Part shown: positions 32,991-45,355 of the stretch, in pieces
Layout of the letters: every line of letters starts with the position of its first letter
Numbering within the stretch: position 1 is the stretch's first letter
NCBI GenBank assembly: GCA_034359265.1
Contig: CP136891.1
Coordinates: 54,576,501 to 54,640,500 of the forward strand
Direction: 5' to 3'
Length of the DNA stretch: 64,000 nucleotides
DNA from: Canna indica
Lineage: Eukaryota; Streptophyta; Magnoliopsida; Zingiberales; Cannaceae
Made by a program: the position numbers and the translations under genes
The notes under the pieces: model-generated
Seen by the model: only the letters and a program-made list of their open reading frames with translations
Databases searched by the model: none
Told to the model about the DNA's origin: nothing

Positions 32991-34288
32991 ATTCTAATGT
33001 GGAGGTTTATAGAATTGGAACTTAGGGTTACTTGAGTTCGTCGTGTATGTATGCATTGCAGGTGGAGGTGATCATGCTGCCCGGTTAGCTTGCTAGGATT
33101 GTTGCCCAAACTTGGTCGAGGTCAATTCCGGAGATGGCGGGTTTATGATGGTATATCCCTTGTGGTAAGGGAGGACGTAGGAGTCCATGTTTGTCCGGGT
33201 GCATCCCCCGGATAGAGCTATTTGACTTGGCTTGAGTTTGGCTCATGGGTGTTGCTCGAGCAGAGCCCCTTGGGTCGGGGCCACGTGGTTTGGTTTGGGG
33301 TGAATGTGGAGCGTTGCTGGGTCTAGTCCGACTAGGCCCAATAGTTCTAGTCCAGTGCATAGCCCCCAAGCTCGATCATCTCTTAAATCGGTTTCTGCCT
33401 TCTAATGTTTCCGAGGAATTTTTGAGATAACTCTATTAGGCGGCTTGGGGATGACCGACCTGAATGCTATTTTGGAGCGTTTGATCGTGAGGTTTGAATC
33501 AGGTGATAGAGAAAGCCTTCGGAGGTGGATAATTGTAGGGGCCGAGTTTAGGGCGACTAGTTGGATTGGAGCATAAGGGGTTAAGAAGGCTGAGCAGGTG
33601 GCTTCTAGAGCCTAGGGCGAGTGGATGGTCGCGGAGACCTTACTGCAATAGGAGCTAGAATAGTTTTTTTAATCTTGTCTTGAGGTGAGTTGAGTCGGCG
33701 TATATTTGTCGTGTTCGTTCTTATGCCCACTCAGCTCTTGTGTCTCGTATGATAGCTTTCTGTCATGGGCGTTTCTCTCTCTCCATGGTGCTTTTCTTTT
33801 GGCTCATCGCTCCCTCGGCTGAAGAGGTAAGCATGGCAGAAAAGGGGGTTTCGCACGTTTCCCGCTATTCCCTAGGAAGCCGCCGCTTTTATTTGAACGG
33901 CTCATATTTGTTTTTGATGAGGAGGCCGACGGTTTGATGAGAGGAGGTTCCTCACCTTCCATAACGCCTTTTTCTTTTCTTGCCTCCGAAGTCTAGACTT
34001 TCTCTCGACTCGGCGGATTTAGTGGATCTTCCTCGGCAGCGACTTCAAATTCTGTTTGATCAACGTCACGTTCATTTCCTTTCCAAGTGAGTTCCTCTGC
34101 AACTCTTGTGAGTCCTGTCTTAGGTCTGTAGGTTCAAACTAACTCGTCCCCATTCTAGAGTTTCTGAGATGGCAAGAAGGGGTGTCACAGAAAAATCAAA
34201 GGTTGGGATACCAGTGAGGGATACAGATTCCTACTCTTGGGTCCAAGGGGATGTAAAGTTGAGTGGCTCTATGTTAACCAATCATAAC
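32991..34288 (+). other. Unrecognised coding-like sequence X, left part
   Basis: GC-richer than its surroundings, with decayed coding-like patches. At about 33455-33655 one plus frame reads MTDLNAILERLIVRFESGD followed by Arg/Glu/Ala-rich helical sequence, broken by three TAG/TAA codons. No domain is recognised. It continues after family-B LTR B4 at 36685-37344. It may be an old gag or other transposon gene, but I cannot name it. Confidence 0.4.
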
Positions 34289-36684
34289 TATTGGGATGGG
34301 AATAAGAAACGCCGCGAAAATAGCAATTAAAAAAATTCGATACATCCCAAAACAACAATCTACTTTAGCAACAATTAAGGAATTCAATCTACGAGTAGAT
34401 GAGGGAAGGTTTTCCTTATATCGCGGTTGGATAGGGTGCTCCTATTCCCGCACACACGCACGTCCTCCATTGATAGTCCACACCAAGTGCCTCGTAACAA
34501 AGGGGCAGCGAACAACCGAACTCGTCGTAGCTCAACGAAGACACTTTCTCAAACCCTGAAACCTCAAAAGCTATGCCGGCCCTTCCACCAAGAACCGAGC
34601 TCCAAAATGAGAGAAAGAGGAGATGAGAAAATAACGAAACGAGGAGGTAGATCAAAGAATACCTCGCTGTTCTTTTTTCAGAATCCTCCAAGTGGATGAA
34701 GTAGGCGCCACACCCAAGTAGAAGACACCTCCAATTTGGCTTCGTAAAAGACCGGGAAGGAGCAAGTAGATGGCCGACCACCAATGGAGAGGAGGACGAA
34801 GAACTAATTGACCAACCACTCTCATAGGGTGTTCGGCCACAATTTATAGAGAGGCGGGGGGGCGGGGGGCTACGAAGGTAGACCCGGCCCCCTAGAAACT
34901 CTCTCCTCAAAATTCAAAATTTCGGGGTTTACCTCCAAAAATAATCTATATTTTAATGGCTTCATAATTAATTCAAAAATAATTAAATCCAATAAAATAT
35001 AAACTTTAATTTATCTCCATAAATTAAGAGCCTATAAACAAGAATGATAATTATCTAAATAAACAAATTCCCTAAACAATAGGAAAGAGGTTTATCTAAA
35101 TAATTTAATTTCTTATTAATTAATAGAATTATGATTTATCCTCATAAATTATATATCTATTAATTTTATGATTTATCTCCATAAATCAAATTCTTATTAA
35201 TTAGGATTTATCCAAATAAATTAATTCCCAACTAATCGGTTAGGCTCGTGGTTAGAAATTAATTTTCCCACTATATATATTTCATTCAAAATCAAATTAT
35301 ATTTTATTCATAATTAAATATATTCCTGGTAAAGTAGTTAATTAAATATTTAATTTAAAATTAAATTTAATCAACTACATGAAATATTATCATATGTCAA
35401 TCTCTATAATTTAGGAATGCCCTACAAATTAGGGTTATCGAGGAGCTCCTTCCTCACGCATTCGTTCATATAAGAAACAACTTTCCTATCATGTTCGTAA
35501 ATGAGATTCGTGATCGAGTTGCAGCATCTCCATGCTAGTAGACATATAGAGCTACATTCGGGCTTTATCTCATAAGATTCGTTACGAGGCTAACTTGTTG
35601 TGTGTGACCCATTGGACCCCACACTAAGCCAGTAGTGAGTTGTGCATAACAGAGAGTCGAATATGATAGAATGACTTCTATTCGAATCTTACGAGCTACC
35701 ACCACTAGAAGAAAATAGACTTTCACCAACAAGTAATTACCAACAAATATATCATTTGTTGGTACTACCAACAAAATTACCAACTCATTTGTTGGTAATT
35801 ACCAACAAATATATCTTTATCTATTGGTAATACCAACGGATAATTGTAATATCCGTTGGTAATACCTAGCAGAGTATCACCAACAGATTTTAACAATGAA
35901 AATATGTTGGTATTGATATTACCAATGAATTTTTGACTATTATCAACAGGTTTAATCCATCGGTAAAGCCCTTCTTTTTTATAGTGCACTAAACCCTTTT
36001 AGTGTGGGCGTGAGAGACTCCACTCACTAGTCAAGATTGACGTCTAGCAACGTGTTATGACTACTCGGATAGTGTGAGGTTCAATCTACAGGGATCGAAC
36101 ACCCTTCGGTGATTAGTTACCATGCAACTAAGTCCCTCAGTTACAATGTCCCGAATATGGCCAGGGTACAGAAAAACTATCAAACCCTAATACCGATTCA
36201 TATGTATTCTGCCTGCCACATCGTCGTCTCAATAATGACATGTCAGAAAACCTTATTCCGACATTCATATTTACTCTGACCAGAGATTTCTGAGTCGACA
36301 CTTGCAAGGGCACATACGACATTATTTCCTCTTACTGGGAGTAACTCATTCCATATTGGTTGCTCACATACCTCCATGGGTGTTTTCCCATGCCCGGAGG
36401 TATCCGACACATGACATTGAAGGCCACGTAAGGATAAGTCCAAAGCATTGGGTCGACACTCACAAGGTAACCATGACAACCTTAGGTCCAATGATTGCTT
36501 GCGCCTAATATCACCCGATGGTCATCCTATCGACAGTCATGTAACGATTCCATTCTATATTCCTTGTGTAGGTACGTTCCGTGAACTCATTCCCTAATTA
36601 GCACCTGCACTTGTACATTAAATGACAGCTCATAGGTAACTGTGAGATCAGCTACCCCTTATCATATAAGGCATGTACCAAGTG
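34289..36684 (-). repeat. Family-B Copia LTR (B4), one end missing
   Basis: On the plus strand it begins TATTGGGATGGGAATAAG and follows B1 closely until about 36684, where it stops after GCATGTACCAAGTG, roughly 400 bp short of the LTR end. It splits sequence X and is itself split by a CACTA-type MITE at 35703-35986. Confidence 0.78.
35703..35986. mobile_element. CACTA-type MITE in LTR B4
   Basis: A 284-bp element that starts CACTAGAAGAAAATAGAC and ends TTCTTTTTTATAGTG, with imperfect inverted ends, and is flanked by CAC on both sides (35700-35702 and 35987-35989). B1 (about 17260-17275) shows the unoccupied site GAGCCACCACTAAACC. Its interior is built from short repeats of the kind TTGGTAAT/ACCAACAAAT. 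It has no coding capacity and needs a transposase in trans. Confidence 0.85.
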
Positions 36685-37344
36685 ATGGAATGCCTTGATA
36701 TCCAACCGAGCCTTTATGTATTCTTTTCCCTCTTTCAGGTGAAGGGTGCCCAAAAAGGGTTGTGGGCGTCTTTCAACGCTGTTCTGGGGAAGAAACCTTT
36801 CGCCTTATTCAAAAGTTCGTATAAAGGCTTCGAATCCCTCTTCTTCTGATTCGCTTGTGAGAAGGGGTATGGCCCTTTCAGTTAGATCCTGCAAACTACG
36901 AAGAGAAATTTCATTTGTCCTATAGAGGTCGGATCCCTGTCCTGTGCAGGATTTCGAGGAAGAGGGTATCCCGGTCGGGGATAAAGTCTTGATTGAGTTT
37001 TTAGAGAAGAACTGTCTGCCTGTTTCTCTAGCTCCTCAGTAAATTTTTAAGTGGAGTCACGACAAGTCTTTAGTCTTGGAGTACATAAGTGGGTTTTGTA
37101 GTGTAATGTGCTTAGTGTTCTTTCTTTGTCCAGAAATTGTTTTACTCATTCCCTTCTTTGTCGTATGTAGAGAAAATATCTTCATGATGGAGAGGCCCTA
37201 GTGCCCGTACTCGGTGGGTGGCGATGAAGAAGGGTGACTCGGAGAGTAATCCCCTGGTGGAGACTTTGCTCAAGTTTGTGAATTCTCGGCCCATAAAGCC
37301 TTTGGTGCATCATGCCTTAGAGGCTTTTAAGTGGCCGACATTTT
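36685..37344 (+). other. Unrecognised coding-like sequence X, right part
   Basis: Decayed plus-strand coding patches: after a splice-acceptor-like TTTCAG (36734-36739) one frame reads VKGAQKGLWASFNAVLGKK and FKSSYKGFESLFF, and near 37215-37340 another reads KKGDSESNPLVETLLKFVNS. Several stops. The style resembles gag-like genes of old plant retrotransposons, but I do not recognise a family. It is cut at 37345 by a family-A LTR. Confidence 0.4.
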
Positions 37345-38118
37345 TGTTGGCCTAAGGTTTTCAACCTTGGTCTTAATTTCAGTTTTGATTATAACAACCA
37401 TGGAACTAATGATTTCTTGGAGAATTATTTTTAGGTTCCAAGTGGGTTAGCGCTCGACATCCCCGATCGAAAAAAATTGGAGAAATCGGCAAGGATGCTC
37501 GTCGACGCTCGAGATATTTTCAGGAAGATAGAGTTTAGGTTTAGAGTGTCTAGAATGATTGTGTAATCCTCTTTTATGATTCAAAGCCCAAAAACTAAAC
37601 CCGAACCCCAAAACATGAAAAATCAAAAAATTAGAAAATAGTCCTGAAATTCACTAAGCCTAGGGAGCTCCTTGGAGGGCTATTTGACCTAGATATTTTC
37701 TTGACACCAAAAGCTCCGATAATTATTTCTTAGGTAAAAACTAGTTAATGACATATTTTTAAGGAATTTTTGAAAGTCTTTAACCTATTCATATTTGACC
37801 TGGGAGATTATAAAATTTTGGTTTTCGAAAATTTTTACTAGACCCCAAAAGTTAGATAATGTTTCTTAAGGATTTTGATTTTCTAGATATTTTTATTGAA
37901 TCCAAATAGGTGGGTAATCCTTATATAACATTTATATTTTAAACTTATTAACTTAAAGTTAATAAATATTATTAAGAAGACTTAGCGAAGACGAAACCTA
38001 GAAACGAACAACAAGTAGAAAACTCAACCAAAACCAGGCTATTTTTTGGGTTCCGATCGATGGGCGATCGATGGCCGATCAACCGGCCATCGACCGACAG
38101 GGCTCAAAAATAGCAGGA
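37345..38118 (+). repeat. Family-A LTR 5' fragment (A5)
   Basis: It starts TGTTGGCCTAAGGTTTTC, follows A6 and A7, includes the CGATCG palindrome block (38052-38100), and stops at about 38118, where sequence of the G4 LTR family begins. Confidence 0.72.
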
Positions 38119-40555
38119 AATTTATGTTTAATTGTTGAAATTGTGTAGCTAAACATGGTGACTTAAGTATCGAATTGTTGTATAATTTACATGCTGTGAT
38201 TTAATAATTTTCACAATTATTATGCTTATCATGTGCCATAGAATAATGATGGTATGTTGTATGTGACATGAGTTTTATTAGAGGGAAATATAAATGAGGT
38301 TGTCTAATCTTGTGGACTTAAATGTAAGATATGGAGCCTCTCTAGTTGATGTCACAACCATTAGAAATTATGCACAGACATGTGACATAGAGACATAGGT
38401 ACTCACACCTAGGGAGATAAAACCCTTAAGGTATTGATTGAGAAGGCCCGAGAAAGGGTCCGGATGCAGGCAGAAGCCCAGTAAGAATTTAGAAAATTGA
38501 GGAATACCTTGTTTGTGTATTGTGGTTGAGATGGTTGGGCTGAGGGGCATTTTTAGCCAGCACGGCTTTTGCCCGACTCAGCGAGTGGATATAGGGTCTT
38601 GAGATTTTACCAGCATGCGACGCTATGTGTTAGACCCGGGTGGCAGGGGTCTTAAGATTACGTTAGTAGGCCACGCTGACGTTAGAGCCAAGTGTTTTGG
38701 GTGGGACGAGTTATCCCTAACCTGGTGGAGATCCAAAAACTAGTTGGCCATCCTAGTTGACGGACCCGGTGATGAATTCGCTTAAATACAGAATTTATGT
38801 GAAATATAACCAACCATGGTTTGTATATAAATATTGATTAAATTTATGGGCCTACAAGGCTGAGTAAATTTTATGAAAAGGGTCGGGTATTGCCGAGACT
38901 ATTTATCTTGCAGGATAAGGCCATAGTGGTCGAATGGTACTCATAGTACAAGCCATGATTTGCTGATATATTTGCTTACAGGGGGCGGTCGATTGGCTTG
39001 TTATTGTGTTAGAACTAGTATGATTTTCTTTATGCGCATGTTGTACTGCTAATGACATGATTTTTATATTGGGGATCTAGGCGGAGGTTCGGTAGAACCA
39101 CTCACTGAGTTCCTCATGGACTCACGGGTTTTTTTCTTGATTTTGCTTTGCAGAGCCTGACCAATAGTGCGGTACGACTTGATGGCATTGCACAATTAGA
39201 GGGTGTCACACCCCAAATCCGGTATGACTGGCCAGGGTACGCCATGTACGCCGAAACCTAACCCCCAAAACAAACTATACATAAACAAGTAATAAACCTA
39301 AATATTTTATAACATTTAAATCATAAAGGAAAACATCAAATCCTAAGAGAAACCCAACCACTAATTAGAAAAATGCCAAAGGTTTAATTTATTTTCAAAA
39401 CTTTAAAGTCCCAACGAGGACACCCCAAATTAAAGAAAATGTGGAAACGAAATAACCGAGTCTACATGACTCAACAAAAAGAAAACGACATGTCACAAGA
39501 CCCGCCACCCCGGTACCTCTCTGATCTAACTCAGGTGCTGCAAAATATAGAAATGAGGGGTAAGTCCAACTAGGATTTAGTGAGTAGATCAGCCCACAGT
39601 TTTACCTCAACATCATCATCATGCATAATCAAAATCATACAGGTAAGCATAAGAACATAAAGCATAATTGTATTTTGAGCATTTATTTTAGCAGTGCAAT
39701 CATCCTCGTCAAACATATAGCAACCTGCAAGAAAATACCACAGCATATAATATGTTCAATGTAATCATCCGAATGCTTGATGCCATCATCCACATGAATC
39801 ACCTCCGAACCCGTCGGTCCCACATAGCCACATGGGATAGGTAGACGGGTGGCTGCCGCACTACCACCCAGCTCAATGTTAGTCTATCGAGGCATGCCCT
39901 CCCCTCACTGACACTAGCTCTTTCGAGCTAGCCTGTTGGGGGCATACGTTCCCCTCACCTGCTCGGGTCTCCGGACTATCTCCTTGGGGTATGATCTCCC
40001 CGCACCAATCGGACTTTCAAAATAAGGCCAACGTTATTCCCTTGGGGCATTTCCCCGCACCAGCAAGGCTTCCGGGAAATGCAACACGCACATCGCAACA
40101 TCACACACGCAGGTACATATATATAAATGAGCAAAACAAGATGTACACAATAGGTAACAAGGGTATGTCTAGGGCATACCTCCATCGCCACCTGCTCCTG
40201 CAATACAATCACAACCCCACACAAATATATGCATATGGAAATAGTGCTCACAAATTCAAATCTCACAGCACTCATAACAACCATGACATAGGAATATAGC
40301 ATTTCCAACATTGTAAGAAAAGAGGCAAGTATACCTCGCTAACAATGCCAAAAGGAACTTCAGTAGTAAAATTAACTCGACACGCAAAACGAGGCAATGT
40401 TCACCTACTATTTTCAAAGTCCAAAGGTCTGATGATGAATCAGACATCGCCAATGAATCCAGAACGTCGATTAGGTGAAAATTCATATATAACATGAATA
40501 TTTTTGCTAACTTTAAGATCCCAAAATAATTATTTGGGATAACAGAAGAAATGCT

Positions 40556-40911
40556 TTAGATTTATTTAATAAATCACTATTACGAATAAATACATCGGTG
40601 CTACAATTCAAATAATTCAATAGTGAAATCTTAGCCCTTCATCTAAACAGAATCAAATCACAGATGCAATCAAAGCCCTCTATCTAACCTGATGCAGTCT
40701 GAGCATTCCATCCAACATGGTGCAATCACAACCTTAGATTTATTTAATAAATCACTTTTACGAATAAATATATCAGTGCTACAATTCAAATAATTCAATA
40801 GTGAAATCTTAGCCCTTCATTTAAACAGGATCAAATCAAAGATGCAATCACAACCCTCTATCTAACCTGATGCAATCTCACCTTCCATCCAACATGATGC
40901 AATCACAGCCT
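40556..40911. repeat. 178-bp direct duplication
   Basis: The sequence starting TTAGATTTATTTAATAAATC at 40556 is repeated at 40734 with few changes, including TTCAATAGTGAAATC in both copies. It leads into the 28-bp array. Confidence 0.75.
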
Positions 40912-41590
40912 TACATCTATCCTTATGCAATCCCAACTTTCCATCTAACATGATGCAATCATAGCCCTCTATCTAACCAGATGTAATCTCTGCCTTCCAT
41001 CTAACATGATGCAATCATAGTCTTACATCTATCTTGATGCAATCCCAGCCTTCCATCTAACATGATGCAATCACAACCCTCCATCTAACATGATGTAATC
41101 TCAGCCTTTCATCTAACATGATGCAATCACAGCCTTACATCTATCCTGATGTAATCCCAGCCTTTCATCTAACATGATGCAATCACAGCTTTACATCTAC
41201 ATGATGCAATCACAGTCTTCCATCTAACATCATGCGATCACAGCCCTCCATCTAACCTGATGTAATCTCAGCCTTTCATCTAGCATGATGCAACCACAAC
41301 CCTCCATTTAACTTGATGTAATCTCAGCCTTACATCTATATCATGCAATCACAACCCTCCATCTAACTTGATGTAATCTCAGCCTTACATCTACATGATG
41401 CAATCACAGCTCTCTATCTAACTTGATGTAATCTCAGCCTTACATCTACATGATGTGATCACAACCCTCCATCTAACCTGATGTAATCTCAGTCTTTCAT
41501 CTAACATGATGCAATCATAGCCCTCCATCTACATGACGCAATCTCAGCCCTTCTCCCAAGCATGATGTAATCTCAGCCCTTTGTTTAAAA
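40680..41590. repeat. 28-bp minisatellite array
   Basis: About 30 tandem units whose consensus begins GATGCAATCACAGCC and goes on with TTCCATCTAACAT, 28 bp in all. Successive units between 41036 and 41230 are 27 or 28 bp long. Units alternate between GATGCAATCACA and GATGTAATCTCA variants, which suggests expansion of a two-unit (56-bp) block in places. It lies wholly inside the solo LTR. Confidence 0.85.
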
Positions 41591-43112
41591 CACCTCATCT
41601 TCCTCATCCAACTATGGTTACCAGCCACCGTCCTCTCCCAGTCATCGCTCTCTACTCCGGCCGACCAGGTCATAGGGGGGAAACCCGCCATCGATGCCAG
41701 TGCCTGCAACGCGTCGTCGCCACCTCAGCGGCGACATCCCATCCGCCACGCACGATAGCCCTCCATGGGCTGTCGCAACTGGTGGCGCCTCGACCCTCTC
41801 AGGCCAGTCGCGGCATGGCAAGGTCGCGCCAACGATGTCGCGCTTGGCAGCGGTAGCCCGTGATCTCTACCGTGCAGGTAGAATCACCGTGCGACACCAT
41901 CTTGCCCTGGCTCGGACTATGAGCAGTTCACCGAAAAGATCGACGGAAAACACAAGATCCGACAATAATATTTTTAAATTCCGAATTTAATAGAAGCAAG
42001 AAAATGTTGAATCTCGGAGAACCACAAAACAATTTTGTATCCACAGATCGACATAATATTTAAGCAAAATCTCATCCTAAAATCCATATCATGATGAAAG
42101 AATAAGGGAAAAAGGACCAATCCACTCACCTCTTTAGAGAAGACGAAAGGGAAGAAGACGCGTAGGATCTTCCTTCAATCGACGTCGAAGAACTCGCAGA
42201 ATTCTGACTCCGACGACTCCTCCTCGGTGGTGCCCACTCTCCTCTCTCCCTTGCCTCGGGTGGCATGCAGCTAAAACCCCTGGCCCAATGCCTCCAGGCT
42301 CTAATTTATAGACCTCGATTGGGTCAAATGACAAAAAAACCCATACTCAAATTATCCAACTTAAATAGCCCATATCTCACCCGTTCTAACTCCGATTCGA
42401 GTTCTGATTGAACCGCTAAATTCATCTCAAGACCCTCTATCATCCTAGCATGCTAAATCACAGAGGTATGGCAAATGAAATTTCCCTAATTTTTTCTATA
42501 TTAAATGCTTACCCAGGTCTAATCCCAAAGCTTCCCGCCAATCCGTGCTAACTTGGACCCACGATCCTCCACTCAAGAATAAAATATTATTATTAAAATT
42601 TTGGATATTACAGAGGGTAAACGGCGTCGATGATCTCGTAGCAGGCCGAGTTATAGAGTCGTAGTCGTGTAGTGTTTTATTCATGCATTCAGTGTTGTGT
42701 CGTTCTGTGAACAATTGGAGTCTATAGTCATTTGAACATCTTTTATTTCTTATATGGATTCATGGCATTTCAAATTCAGTTGTTATTGTTCATATATATA
42801 TATATATATATATATTCATGCATGGATTGTTTGGTATGAGATAGGCTTCAAGATACCTCCACGTATCGTGGCCAGTTACGTGTTCCTGAGTTGGGGCATG
42901 ACAAAGTGGTATCAGAGCATGTGGTTAGATCTTAACTATGACTAGAGTCGGGGTACCGTATGAGGCATAGCTAGCATGTCGATATACGGTGTGGTTATAT
43001 TACGAGATGTGGCGGCCACGTTTGCACCTCAGCGCGTCATGCGGATAGTAAATTAAGAAATTTGAATAAGTTAATTGATATTGATCATATCTTTTTCTTA
43101 AATGCTAGTGTG

Positions 43113-44250
43113 ATGGAGACTGATAATGCTACGTTGAGCGGCAGTGGCAGTAATTCCACAAAGCGTTAGGGCTAGGGCTGAGGTTGAGGTCGGTGTCGGG
43201 GTCATGGGAGAGAGCAGTAGGAGGATGTGGGATAGGATCCCATAGTTGTAAAACTGCAGGCTCAGGTGGCCCAATTGACTAAGGCGCCCCGCAGAGAACA
43301 AGAGTTGAGGCAACAACAACCGCAGCCAGTACCGATGGCACCGGTGGTACATGAGCTGGCCGAACTAGTCTTGCCAACAGAGAAAGTTCCTAAGGCAGCC
43401 ACATACACTGACTTTGTTAAATTGAGGCCGCCGGAGTTCACTGGGACAGATCAGCAAGTGGAGGTCACTAGTTTCCTTAGCGACTGCTACGAGTTGTGTG
43501 AGGAGCTCGGGTGTTCCTTGGAGGCGGCTGCTCGTATGGTTGGATTACAGTTGAGAGGACCGGCCAAGGAGTGGCTGCATACGTGGGCGAGGTGCGCCAC
43601 CCCCTACTTGGGCAGAGTTCAAGGCAGCTATTGTGGAGCAATACATACCGATGAGCGTCCGCGACAAGCAGGCGAAGGAGTTTGAGCTACTGCATCAGAT
43701 TGGTGGCATGATTGTGCTGGACTACGAGAAGGAGTTTACTCGGCTCTCAAAGTACCACCCTACCTTGGTTGCGACTGTGACCTCTAGGGTCAAGAGATTT
43801 GAAGAGGGGCTGAGAGTGTAGATCAGCAGGCTCATCCATTACACTGAGGACACCTCCTTCACTCAAGTGGTGGATGAGTCGCTTCGGAAGGAGGCATTGG
43901 TGCCGTTCGAGAAACATGACGAGCCCCTCAAAGAAAAAGTTTGGCCTTAGGGATCTAGAGGTCAGCCCTGGCATTCTGAGGGGACCGTCGTGGCGGTAGG
44001 TCACCAGCCGAGTAGGGGGGCACATCAGTAGCAGGGGTCGTTGAGGCCCAGGATCAGGGGCGGCTCGGCAGGTAAGGTGAGGGAGTGCACCACATAAGAC
44101 TGAGATGCTGCAGTGTGGTCGCTGTGATAGGAGGCACGCGGTGGTTGCTATGGCCCCACAGATGCATGCTTTAGGTTTGGCCAAGTTGGGAACTTCATGA
44201 AGGATTGTCCGGATAGGGGTGGATAGAGAACTGAGCAGTCTAGAGGGAAA
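43113..44250 (+). pseudogene. gag of G4
   Basis: The start is ATG at 43113 (METDNATLSGSGSNSTKR), aligned with the gag start of G2 at 61311. The retrotransposon-gag domain is clear: TYTDFVKLRPPEFTGTDQQ and SFLSDCYELCEELGCSLEAAARMVG (about 43407-43550), then, after a frameshift near 43600, PMSVRDKQAKEFELLHQIGG and EKEFTRLSKYHPTL. The zinc knuckle near 44164-44208 has lost its second Cys and its His (CFRFGQVGNFMKDC). Several stops lie between 43167 and 43245. Confidence 0.83.
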
Positions 44251-44765
44251 GCACCGATGTTAGTTGGTTCTGTGGCACAGAATGGTCAGGCGCAGGGCAG
44301 ACGACAACAGACCAGTCATTCTGTAAGGCCTTCTGCGAGGGTCTATGCTATGAACCACGATGGCGCTGAGGCATCCAGAGCAGTAGTGACAGGTACTCTT
44401 ATCATTGGTTCATCTACTGCTTATGTGTTATTTGATCTGGGTGCCATGCACTCATTTGTATTTGCTATTTTTACTGCTAGATTGTCGGAGAAACCCTCCT
44501 TGCTTGATGTGTCGTATGTTGCGTTGACGCTTCGGGCGATACTATCTTAGCTGAGATGGTCTTTCGGGACTACGAGGTGCTCATTTATGGACACGTACTA
44601 AAGGCAGAGTTGACACTTCTGCCGATGCTTAAGCTTGATGTCATACTTGGCATGGATTGGTTGGCAGATCATTTTGTGTCAGTGGATTGCAGGGCTAAGA
44701 CTGTCACTTTTAGCAAGCCCGACTTGTTGTAGTTTACCTTCCAGGGAGATGGAAGGGGGGACCCT
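44251..44765 (+). pseudogene. Protease of G4
   Basis: RVYAMNHDGAEASRAVV leads to AYVLFDLGAMHSF, so the active loop is D-L-G. A frameshift near 44530 moves the LDVILGMDWLADHF block (about 44633-44675) into another frame. A TAG near 44731 follows. Not functional. Confidence 0.78.
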
Positions 44766-45355
44766 ATGGGGGTCATTTCATCACGGAAGGCTCACATATT
44801 GCTTCTAGGCAGCTGCCAATCCTTCCTAGCCTTCGTATCTGTGGCAGAGGAGGATAGAGGTACAGTAGGGGATGTTGGGGGAACACAGGTAATTTGTGAG
44901 TTCCCTGACGTATTCCCCAAGGACTTGCTAGGTTTATCGCCAAGAAGAGAGATAGAATTTTTCATCGACTTGCAGCATGGGTTGAAGCCGATCTCCATTC
45001 CACCTTACCGGATGGCATCGACTGAGCTGAGGGAGTTGAAAGTGCAGTTGTAGGAGCTGCTGGACTTGGGCTTCATTCGCCCAACTATTTCTCCGTGGGG
45101 CGCACCGGTACTCTTCGTGTAGAAGAAGGACGGGTCCATGTGCATGTGCATTGACTACCGACACCTTAACAAGGTGATAGTTAGGAATTATTACCCGTTG
45201 CTAAGGATTGATGACCTATTCGATCAACTCCAGGGGGCACAGTCGTTCTCTAAGATTGATTTGAGATCCGGATACCATCAGCTAAGAATCTAGGACTGTG
45301 ATGTGCCCAAGACTGCTTTCAAGACTCGATATAGTCACTTTGAGTTCCGAGTATG
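44766..45355 (+). pseudogene. 5' half of reverse transcriptase of G4
   Basis: EFPDVFPKDLLGLSPRREIEF and LKPISIPPYRMAS (to 45053) are followed by stops near 45052 and 45121, then [33 protein letters not shown] and TRYSHFEFR. The frame ends at the deletion junction before the FIDD catalytic block. Confidence 0.83.

Larger units (their letters stand above)
39204..42612 (-). repeat. Solo Gypsy LTR with minisatellite, inside the G4 5' LTR
   Basis: A 3409-bp unit, TGTCACACCCC to GGATATTACA on the plus strand, flanked by perfect GAGGG copies (39199-39203 and 42613-42617). The homologous LTR fragment of the same element has the unoccupied site with a single GAGGG at 45674-45678. No internal region. 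It holds a tandem array at about 40680-41590 and a 178-bp direct duplication before it. Confidence 0.92.
38119..42903 (+). repeat. 5' LTR of Gypsy G4, 5'-truncated and split by a solo LTR
   Basis: Plus-oriented LTR ending TTGGGGCATGACA at 42903. Its start is lost. It is interrupted at 39204-42612. The segments around 38878-39203 and 42613-42690 match the 3' LTR fragment at 45356-45741, which lacks the interruption. Confidence 0.78.
42904..45355 (+). mobile_element. Ty3/Gypsy G4 internal region, deleted after RT
   Basis: After the 5' LTR comes the primer-binding site at 42907 (TGGTATCAGAGCA, matching the initiator-Met tRNA 3' end), a leader, gag, protease and the first half of RT. At about 45350 the RT frame passes directly into LTR sequence, so RNase H, integrase and the start of the 3' LTR are missing. 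Confidence 0.85.

Noticed and set aside
34416..34910. Minus-strand open frame of 164 codons
   Set aside because: It lies in family-B LTR B4; the sister LTR B1 (16047-16313) has only broken pieces of it. LTR sequence, no recognised domain.
40680..41590. Evenly spaced repeats that could suggest a CRISPR array
   Set aside because: The 28-bp units are contiguous and degenerate, with no unique spacers, no leader and no cas genes, in plant DNA inside an LTR. It is a minisatellite.
41581..41990. Overlapping plus-strand open frames of 91 and 98 codons
   Set aside because: They lie in a GC-rich part of the solo LTR, in two competing frames, with no domain; low stop density follows from base composition.
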